This document shows positions 31,156 to 36,460 of a stretch of DNA of 38,590 bases, one piece after another. This DNA comes from a virus: IMG/VR virus record IMGVR_UViG_3300004807_000053, positions 1 to 38,590 of that record. The stretch is one strand, 5' to 3'. The notes under the pieces were generated by a model, which saw nothing but the letters and a program-made list of their open reading frames with translations, did not search any database and was not told where the DNA came from. How positions within the stretch are numbered: the stretch's first letter is position 1; every line of letters begins with the position of its first letter. The position numbers and the translations under genes were made by a program.

Positions 31156-31503
31156 TTATTTCAAAGCATCTACAATAGCCTGAAATAATTTGTCTTTCTT
31201 TTGCTGAAATTCAGGTAGTTGTTCAAATGGCAATATACATGGGTGCGTTTTCCTTTCGGCATCTTTAATTTCGCCATATACCCAACCAAAATTAATTTTA
31301 TCTTTCATCCAAGCGTTGTGTTGAGCATCGCAAAGCGCATGAGGATTAGCAAGTCTAAATTCAACTCCCTTAATAGCCGATTCGCGCTGCCATTCTTCGG
31401 CTTCAATCCAATCTTTTTGCGTATCATCTCCGTTTAATAGACACCATTCCTTGTTTGCCTGATGACACATAATGGCGATGCCTTTGACTTTTGAAACTTG
31501 CAT
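31156..31503 (-). CDS. RyR-domain protein
   Basis: A 115-aa protein that is essentially one RyR domain. The order fits the family: CHQANKEWCLLNGDDTQKDW, then WQRESAIKGVEFRLANP, then HNAWMKDKINFGWVYGE, then HPCILPFEQLPEFQQKKDKLF. RyR domains occur in animal ryanodine receptors and in bacterial and phage proteins, where they have been predicted to bind nucleotide ligands. A single stand-alone domain could work as a sensor or as a sponge. It lies upstream of the XRE gene in its own small cluster. Confidence 0.8.
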   Translation of the reverse strand: MQVSKVKGIAIMCHQANKEWCLLNGDDTQKDWIEAEEWQRESAIKGVEFRLANPHALCDAQHNAWMKDKINFGWVYGEIKDAERKTHPCILPFEQLPEFQQKKDKLFQAIVDALK

Positions 31504-31513
31504 ATTTTTTATT

Positions 31514-31708
31514 TTAAAGTTTAATTAAAGAAATGTCGTTGTTCGTTATATGAATACCACGAATGTTAATGTCGGTTAATGGTTCTTCGCTTATCTTAGG
31601 CTCTTGTTCGGATTTAAAAAGTAGATGATAATTATACACTTTAGTTCCTTCAAAATGCTGCTCCTTACATTCTGTGCAATAGTAGTATTTCGTATTATTT
31701 ATTTGCAT
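31514..31708 (-). CDS. Small CxxC protein (64 aa)
   Basis: A 64-aa protein with YYYCTECKEQHFEG at its start, a CxxC pair with a nearby His that may bind zinc, followed by a Lys/Glu/Pro segment and an Ile-rich C-terminus. Function unknown; it directly abuts the next gene upstream. Confidence 0.55.
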   Translation of the reverse strand: MQINNTKYYYCTECKEQHFEGTKVYNYHLLFKSEQEPKISEEPLTDINIRGIHITNNDISLIKL

Positions 31709-31939
31709 TTATTTTAATATTTCAAAATGATATGCTCTGCCGAATTTATCCTTAACGCCTCGTCTTTTTTTAGAAAATGTTGTGTGTTTGTTTCCTCCAT
31801 ATAAATAAGCCCAAATTGTCTTATGATTTTTTATATAAAGTTTTCTACTTGCTTGGGAAATTGATTCGTACTCACCAACTTTCTCTCCTGTTACAAAATC
31901 AAAGCAAACTATACGAATAGCAGAAGTCGAAGAAGTCAT
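31709..31939 (-). CDS. Orphan NUMOD1-like DNA-binding protein
   Basis: A 76-aa protein. VCFDFVTGEKVGEYESISQASRKLYI followed by a Gly-rich turn and FGRAYHFEIL matches the NUMOD1/IENR1 type of DNA-binding module that normally accompanies homing endonucleases. No nuclease domain is attached. It may be the remnant of a homing endonuclease or an independent small DNA-binding protein. Its ATG overlaps the 51-aa gene stop (ATGA). Confidence 0.6.
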   Translation of the reverse strand: MTSSTSAIRIVCFDFVTGEKVGEYESISQASRKLYIKNHKTIWAYLYGGNKHTTFSKKRRGVKDKFGRAYHFEILK

Positions 31940-32091
31940 TTCAATTTACTTTTTATGCGCTCCCATATTTTCTTATCCCAAATAACATAGAAAACATCAT
32001 TCTCTATGCCTACCCAATGTAGGTCAGGATATATTTTTGCTATACGAGCATATATTCGATAAAATTCCTGTAAATTAGCACATTCAATCAT
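31936..32091 (-). CDS. Tiny conserved-looking protein (51 aa)
   Basis: A 51-codon frame ends in TGA overlapping the next ATG (ATGA), which supports translation. The sequence contains YPDLHWVGIENDVFYVIWD, an aromatic-rich alpha/beta stretch. Upstream, the minus strand reads TATCATTG four bases before the ATG, one change from the -7 consensus; no good -33 is seen. The XRE gene start shares the ten bases TTGCAACATG. Confidence 0.55.
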   Translation of the reverse strand: MIECANLQEFYRIYARIAKIYPDLHWVGIENDVFYVIWDKKIWERIKSKLK

Positions 32092-32165
32092 GTTGCAATG
32101 ATAAGCTAATTACAACAATAAAAATAAATTTAACAGCATTTTTAAGTAATTTTAACAAATTAAGT

Positions 32166-32918
32166 ATGTTTTACGACAGCAACCCAGTGATTAAAAGGAC
32201 TATTGATTATCTATACGGCAAAAAAAATATTTTGCTAATCACTACGTCAAACAGATATGTAAAGGATAATGACCAGCCTAAATCAACTGCACTTGCTTAT
32301 CATATTGCCAACGCTCTTTATCCTAATGTTAAAGTGCTAGATATACCACAACTTAACATATACCCATGCGAGGGAAATGTAAGTGCAATAAAAGGAAACA
32401 ACTGCGGAGTAAAAGCGTCTGCATTGCTTGACAAAACAAAAAATCCTACAGGGAATATCAGGTGTTGGGCTTCTTATAATAATGCTGATGACGAATTATA
32501 TAAAGTAGCAAATGCAATATTTGAGGCAGATACAATAATTTTCTTTTCAAGCGTCAGGTGGGGGCAAACTAATTCATTCTATCAAAGACTTATTGAGCGT
32601 TTGGACTGGATAGAAAACCGTAAAACTACCTTGCAAGAAGGAAGTATAATTGAAGGGAAAGAGGCAGGGTTTATTTGTTTAGGACAAAACTGGAATGGCA
32701 ATCAGGTTTGCGCTACTCAAAAGCAGGTTTTAAACTTCTTTGGATTTAAAACGCCTGATGAACTATTTTGGTATTGGCAATTTACAAAAGACGCGAATGA
32801 TGAAACGCAAAATAGCTATAAAGAGGCTATTGTTTCATTTGAAAATACTTTTCAGTTTAGCATGAAAGGATTTATCAGTAAATTTTCAGTATTTAGAAAA
32901 TTGTTAGGCATAAAATAA
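32166..32918 (+). CDS. Flavodoxin-fold NAD(P)H-dependent oxidoreductase
   Basis: A 250-aa protein. An N-terminal strand and loop (NILLITTSNRYVK) fit the FMN-binding P-loop position of flavodoxin-like reductases, followed by a helix with Tyr/Ala, VKVLDIPQLNIYPCEG, ADTIIFFSSVRWGQTNSFYQRLIERLDW (the aromatic-rich flavin-binding segment) and EAGFICLGQNW. The Pfam-type NADPH-dependent FMN reductase family is the best match by pattern. It may alter host redox state or reduce a nucleotide or quinone. It stands alone between divergent promoters and a convergent cassette, so it is an accessory metabolic gene. The start shown is a single ATG with no clear -7 element upstream. Confidence 0.7.
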   Translation: MFYDSNPVIKRTIDYLYGKKNILLITTSNRYVKDNDQPKSTALAYHIANALYPNVKVLDIPQLNIYPCEGNVSAIKGNNCGVKASALLDKTKNPTGNIRCWASYNNADDELYKVANAIFEADTIIFFSSVRWGQTNSFYQRLIERLDWIENRKTTLQEGSIIEGKEAGFICLGQNWNGNQVCATQKQVLNFFGFKTPDELFWYWQFTKDANDETQNSYKEAIVSFENTFQFSMKGFISKFSVFRKLLGIK

Positions 32919-33035
32919 AAAAAGCACCATGTCAAACGGGCATTAAGGCTATGGTGGACTGTGTTGTTTTCCCGTTTTCAAGCACAAGCATCAACGAATC
33001 GGCAAGCGAGCATCTAAGCCTTATGGTGTTTTTTT
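32917..33035. terminator. Structured bidirectional terminator with 92-base insert
   Basis: A run of seven A and GCACCAT (ending 32930) pairs with ATGGTG (33023-33028) followed by seven T (33029-33035). This gives a T-tailed stem on both strands, as expected between convergent genes. Its arms are 92 bases apart. That insert has its own stems: AAACGGG (32934-32940) with CCCGTTT (32971-32977), TAAGGCT (32944-32950) with AGCCTTA (33017-33023), and ATGGTG (32951-32956) competing for CACCAT. The extra structure suggests a small RNA or an attenuator. Confidence 0.6.
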
Positions 33036-33036
33036 A

Positions 33037-33393
33037 TTAATACTGCCAATCTTTATCCAACTTATCAATTTCGCGCATAATACCCCTATCTCCATCTGCT
33101 ATATTTGAAGGAATTTCTTTAGCAAGGCGAATATCGCTTGAAGAATTTTTAAGAAAATCTACCAATTTATCCATTGTCTGAAACTTATTCAGTTGACCAG
33201 CATCGTGTCCCTGTCTTACAATAGTAACAGTAGCCATTGCCATTGCTTCTATGTCTTTTGCAAACTTTTTACCCAAAGCATCCATGCTTTCACCTAGCGT
33301 TCCTTCGTTTCTCTCACACGTTTCATTGTGCATGATTTGAATTTGCATAGGCTCTGTATTGGTATTGATTAAAATTTTTGTAATCCAAATCAT
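33037..33393 (-). CDS. Hypothetical protein (118 aa)
   Basis: A 118-aa protein at the end of a four-gene leftward cassette. It has an uncharged start, then a long helix with Met/Ala (IEAMAMATVTI) and a charged C-terminus ending in Asp-Trp-Gln-Tyr. There is no clear membrane segment. A role with the two upstream membrane proteins is possible, but nothing is recognised. Confidence 0.55.
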   Translation of the reverse strand: MIWITKILINTNTEPMQIQIMHNETCERNEGTLGESMDALGKKFAKDIEAMAMATVTIVRQGHDAGQLNKFQTMDKLVDFLKNSSSDIRLAKEIPSNIADGDRGIMREIDKLDKDWQY

Positions 33394-33396
33394 AGT

Positions 33397-33552
33397 TTAA
33401 ATTTTATCTTCTAAGTTTTCTAAAAAGTTTAAAGTAGAATTTATTTTCCTTATACAAAAGTCAACAATCGAATGGCAAATCTGAATAATAAAAAAGCATA
33501 TCGTAACTAACGATTTAAGCGCAACAAGGATAAGTAGAATAAGTAGCCTCAT
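33397..33552 (-). CDS. Tiny membrane peptide (51 aa)
   Basis: A 51-codon frame with an ATGA overlap at its start (stop of the 84-aa gene). The first 35 residues are hydrophobic with a Lys break (LLILLILVALKSLVTICFFI), giving one long or two short transmembrane segments, followed by a short charged tail. It resembles holin-like or accessory membrane peptides. Confidence 0.6.
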   Translation of the reverse strand: MRLLILLILVALKSLVTICFFIIQICHSIVDFCIRKINSTLNFLENLEDKI

Positions 33553-33803
33553 TTTTTAATTAAATTTAAGTAGAGTTGCCCTCTATATTTTGCTTCATAC
33601 AAAACAACGGTATCTTCATCAACCTTATATCTGCCTATTTCAATCATTTCAACCTTATCGTCTTTTATGGCATAAATAATTGGCTTTGATTTAATTATAG
33701 ATTCCGAATAAAGATAAAACTTTACTATGCCGGCAATAGCCAAACTTACAACAACTGATTCAAAAAAATACTTTAACCACTTACTTATCTTCTTGTGCAA
33801 CAT
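33549..33803 (-). CDS. Small single-pass membrane protein (84 aa)
   Basis: An 84-aa protein. A basic start (HKKISKWLKYF) precedes one transmembrane segment (about residues 15-33, ESVVVSLAIAGIVKFYLY), and a beta-rich domain follows (AIKDDKVEMIEIGRYKVDED). It overlaps the upstream gene by 23 bases. The arrangement (membrane anchor then outward or inward domain) fits spanin-like or exclusion proteins, but no family is recognised. Confidence 0.6.
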   Translation of the reverse strand: MLHKKISKWLKYFFESVVVSLAIAGIVKFYLYSESIIKSKPIIYAIKDDKVEMIEIGRYKVDEDTVVLYEAKYRGQLYLNLIKK

Positions 33804-34062
33804 GATTTGACAGATTATTTAACTTCTCTGCGTTTTGATTTGAAAAACTTTGCATTTTAGATAGTAATAGCCTTGCATATTTCATATTATTTTCTGAAAC
33901 ATACACGCCTCTTATTATCTGATTGAGTTGAATTTTGGTAAGTAAATCCTTAAATTCATCGTGCAAGGTTTTTATTTGCATCCTCGTACATTGAACGTAC
34001 GCATCTCTTATTTCAACGAGTATTTGCTTTTGTTGTTCTTTTCTTTCTTCAATAACTGTCAT
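33781..34062 (-). CDS. Hypothetical helical protein (93 aa), first gene of membrane cassette
   Basis: A 93-aa helical charged protein. It follows a perfect promoter (34079-34109) with a leader of about 11 bases, so the four genes down to 33037 form one operon. No motif is recognised. Co-expression with two membrane proteins suggests a regulator or partner in a lysis or envelope function. Confidence 0.55.
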   Translation of the reverse strand: MTVIEERKEQQKQILVEIRDAYVQCTRMQIKTLHDEFKDLLTKIQLNQIIRGVYVSENNMKYARLLLSKMQSFSNQNAEKLNNLSNHVAQEDK

Positions 34063-34078
34063 AGTAAAAGTATTTTTG

Positions 34079-34109
34079 CAAAAATAAGATTAAATGAATA
34101 AAAAGCAAA
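34079..34109 (-). promoter_or_regulatory. Perfect Bacteroidota-type promoter, TTTG-N19-TATTTTTG
   Basis: Minus-strand TTTG (complement of 34106-34109), exactly 19 bases, then TATTTTTG (complement of 34079-34086). Both elements match the consensus. It fires toward the membrane-protein cassette beginning at 34062. Confidence 0.75.
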
Positions 34110-34137
34110 AATAAAAATTTTAAAGGGAATTAAATTC

Positions 34138-34168
34138 TTTGAATTTTCACTTTTATTGACTTGATTTG
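34138..34168 (+). promoter_or_regulatory. Bacteroidota-type promoter, TTTG-N19-TTGATTTG
   Basis: Plus-strand TTTG (34138-34141), exactly 19 bases, then TTGATTTG (34161-34168), one change from TAnnTTTG. The predicted start is near 34174, giving a leader of about 13 bases before the RHH gene at 34187. It is back to back with the leftward promoter at 34079-34109. Confidence 0.65.
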
Positions 34169-34186
34169 CAAAATAAAATATTCACT

Positions 34187-34429
34187 ATGAACAAGACGGA
34201 AGCGAAAGAAAAAAAAGAAAAACTACAAGCCGAAATAGCTAAACTAGACAAAATAATCGAAGCAAAATCCGAAACGGTAATATCAACAAGGGTTTCTTCG
34301 GAATTGAAAGGTAAAATTGAATTTGAAGCATTGGCATTGGGATTGAATATAAGTAATTATCTTAAATTGATTTTAGCTAATAGAAAAATATTAAATAAGC
34401 GTTCAGTTGCTTCTAAAATTTCTAATTGA
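34187..34429 (+). CDS. Ribbon-helix-helix-type regulator with coiled-coil start
   Basis: I chose the ATG at 34187 because it lies just downstream of the promoter; an earlier in-frame TTG lies inside the -7 element. Residues 1-33 form a Lys/Glu coiled coil. VISTRVSSELKGKIEFEALALGLNISNYLKLIL is a typical RHH fold (beta-strand, helix, turn, helix). It is the first gene of the rightward cluster and may control the divergent promoters. The stop is two bases before the next gene's ATG. Confidence 0.65.
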   Translation: MNKTEAKEKKEKLQAEIAKLDKIIEAKSETVISTRVSSELKGKIEFEALALGLNISNYLKLILANRKILNKRSVASKISN

Positions 34430-34431
34430 AT

Positions 34432-34986
34432 ATGGGAAAAAAGAACAAACATAGAAACCGCAGCGACTTCAATCAGCACGAAAGTCCTATTGTAGCTGAA
34501 ACAAAACAAGTAGTTCAAAATCAAAGGATTGACAAGCCTGTTACTAATATAAAAGAAGAAGGAAACTACAAATATGTAGCCCCAGACAATGACGATGGAC
34601 GGCCTTTGAATCAATCTATAAAGGAAAAGATTGACCCTGACGCAGCAGTTTTTGGCTCATCTGAATTACCCTCTTTTGTTCGTAGAAAAATAGAATACAA
34701 AGATGGTATTGAATTGTATTTATCAAACAAGAATAAGGTTTGCGTATTTCAGTCTGAAAAAGGTTATCACGTTCAAGTAACAAGGGTATTGCCCGAAGGT
34801 ATTACGTTTGCCGAATTTAACCCTGTTCAGTTTGATTTTGTAGAAAAAGGAAAGTCAAGTATAGGACAATTTACTGTTGATTTCGGAGTAGACGAAATAT
34901 TGGCAATAGGAATTGCGCTAAACGAATACAGAAGGATTAAACGCTCAAAAAAGACGGCTAACATTGAAGCAACGGAAACAAAATAA
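34432..34986 (+). CDS. Hypothetical protein (184 aa)
   Basis: I chose the ATG at 34432, two bases after the upstream stop. The first 25 residues are basic and polar (GKKNKHRNRSDFNQH), then a disordered acidic stretch, then a folded beta-rich domain from about residue 75 (ELYLSNKNKVCVFQSEKGYHVQVTRVLP and later QFTVDFGVDEILAIGIALNEY). No family recognised. It is followed five bases later by an HTH gene. Confidence 0.6.
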   Translation: MGKKNKHRNRSDFNQHESPIVAETKQVVQNQRIDKPVTNIKEEGNYKYVAPDNDDGRPLNQSIKEKIDPDAAVFGSSELPSFVRRKIEYKDGIELYLSNKNKVCVFQSEKGYHVQVTRVLPEGITFAEFNPVQFDFVEKGKSSIGQFTVDFGVDEILAIGIALNEYRRIKRSKKTANIEATETK

Positions 34987-34991
34987 GTCTT

Positions 34992-35270
34992 ATGCCTGAA
35001 ATTAAAAAGTCAATCAAAAATGTCTACATCAATTACGCAAAATTAAAGCGCGAGTATGATGAAAAGCATGATACCGAATTAGGATATAAGGAGTTGGCTG
35101 CATTTGTCATTCAGTCTAATGGTAAACTAGGCTCAAAAGTTCATTCCCTTATGAGGAAAATAGACGAAAGAAAACCTAATCAGTTTACGATTGTAGAGTT
35201 TGCAAATTTAGCTTTGTTTTTTGACAAAAAAGTTGATGAATTATTTTCTAAATACACAAAATCTGTTTAA
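34992..35270 (+). CDS. XRE-like helix-turn-helix protein (92 aa)
   Basis: A 92-aa protein. The sequence LKREYDEKHDTELGYKELAAFVIQSNG, then SKVHSLMRKIDERKPNQFTIVEFANLALFFDKKVDELF follows the pattern of a small XRE or Cro-type repressor, ending with the usual LALFFDKKVDELF helix. A DNA-binding regulator of the rightward cluster is likely. Confidence 0.6.
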   Translation: MPEIKKSIKNVYINYAKLKREYDEKHDTELGYKELAAFVIQSNGKLGSKVHSLMRKIDERKPNQFTIVEFANLALFFDKKVDELFSKYTKSV

Positions 35271-35271
35271 C

Positions 35272-35448
35272 ATGAATAGTTTTGACATAGAGAAAAATCT
35301 TTTTTTTCTTATTATCTTAGGTTCTTTATTTTTAACCAAGATAGTAAGCATTATATATTTCCCAATAGAAACATGGTTAATAGAAAAAATAAGAAGAAAA
35401 AAAAGTTATCCTATCACGAAATCGCATCGGGATTTCTTCAAAGTTTAA
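35272..35448 (+). CDS. Small single-pass membrane protein (58 aa)
   Basis: The ATG at 35272 starts a 58-aa product with one transmembrane segment (about residues 9-31, FFLIILGSLFLTKIVSIIYF), then a strongly basic tail (IRRKKSYPITKSHR). The positive tail predicts it faces the cytoplasm. Role unknown. Confidence 0.55.
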   Translation: MNSFDIEKNLFFLIILGSLFLTKIVSIIYFPIETWLIEKIRRKKSYPITKSHRDFFKV

Positions 35449-35482
35449 AAATTAATTTATCAGTCAGAATATTTTTATCGCC

Positions 35483-36130
35483 ATGAAAACAAAATCAGCA
35501 CACTACATTATCTATACTAATGCACCTGAATTATTGCAAAAAGCCATTGCAAGCACAATAGAACTAAGTTCTATCGGTAAGTATTATTTAATTGACAACC
35601 GAAATGATGATTCTACTATTGCGCCAAAAGATTTTTTAGGCAACTTAATGGAATCTATTGAAGTCTTAACGCCATGCGTTCCATTGACTACAGCACAAGC
35701 AATGAATTTTATCAGAAAACACGCTTTAGCTAATGGCCTTGACTACTTTACATGGATTCATGGGGACGGTGAAGTGCAATACGACAAAGTATTTGCATTA
35801 CCTTCAAAAGCATTTAGCTTAACAGAGCAGGGGGAAAAATGGGGCGTTATATTCACTAGATACGATGTGTTTTGCGCTTTTAATTGCGCTGCATTAAAAG
35901 AAGTTGGCGAATGGGATTGGTTAAGGTTTCCTTTCTATTTCCTTGATAATGATTACTATTTAAGGATTGAAAAAGCAGGTTATCGAATCGTAGATTTCGG
36001 TGGAGATTGGGTGATTCACAACAATGATGCAAGCAATACAATCAAAAATGATGCGGTTAGACGCGAGGTAAACTCTTATATGTTTCCTGTGTGCGATAAA
36101 TTGTGGCAAATAAAGAAACAAACGCTTTAA
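35483..36130 (+). CDS. Glycosyltransferase-like protein (GT-A type)
   Basis: A 215-aa protein. A strand-helix start (SAHYIIYTNAPELLQKAIAST), then YFTWIHGDGEVQYD, in which HGDGE occupies the place of the metal-binding DxD of GT-A folds, then AFNCAALKEVGEWDW and FYFLDNDYYLRIEKAGYRI, the usual acceptor-side pattern of family 2-like enzymes. No membrane segment is present. It may glycosylate a virion or host surface protein. It lies just upstream of the Ser/Tyr-rich repeat protein, separated by one small gene. Confidence 0.6.
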   Translation: MKTKSAHYIIYTNAPELLQKAIASTIELSSIGKYYLIDNRNDDSTIAPKDFLGNLMESIEVLTPCVPLTTAQAMNFIRKHALANGLDYFTWIHGDGEVQYDKVFALPSKAFSLTEQGEKWGVIFTRYDVFCAFNCAALKEVGEWDWLRFPFYFLDNDYYLRIEKAGYRIVDFGGDWVIHNNDASNTIKNDAVRREVNSYMFPVCDKLWQIKKQTL

Positions 36131-36132
36131 AA

Positions 36133-36453
36133 ATGTTTATTTTAGCAGCAAAAATTGATATGGATGGCATAGGAAACGCTTTTGGCGATTTATTTTTGCT
36201 ATTAACAAAGTCTTTGCCGTCAGATGAGGAAAGATTGGCAAGGTTTAAATTGCGTAGCCCTTTAAAATATGCAAGAATAAAATATCACTTATTATGTGAT
36301 ATTTGCCATAGAGCAATTAAGCAAGGCTTAACTACCAATAATGAAAGCCTACAAAACTTTGTTATGCTTGAAACTGATGACTTAGCCGATTCAGAGCAAA
36401 AAAGTTTCATGGAGTTAGTGCCTGTAATGATTCAACACGCTGTAAAAAAGTAA
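36133..36453 (+). CDS. Hypothetical protein (106 aa)
   Basis: The ATG at 36133 follows two bases after the glycosyltransferase stop. The product has a hydrophobic start, then a basic helical middle with two His (FKLRSPLKYARIKYHLLCDICHRAIK) and an acidic C-terminal helix. Its function is unknown. It is followed seven bases later by the repeat-protein start. Confidence 0.55.
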   Translation: MFILAAKIDMDGIGNAFGDLFLLLTKSLPSDEERLARFKLRSPLKYARIKYHLLCDICHRAIKQGLTTNNESLQNFVMLETDDLADSEQKSFMELVPVMIQHAVKK

Positions 36454-36460
36454 TATTTCC

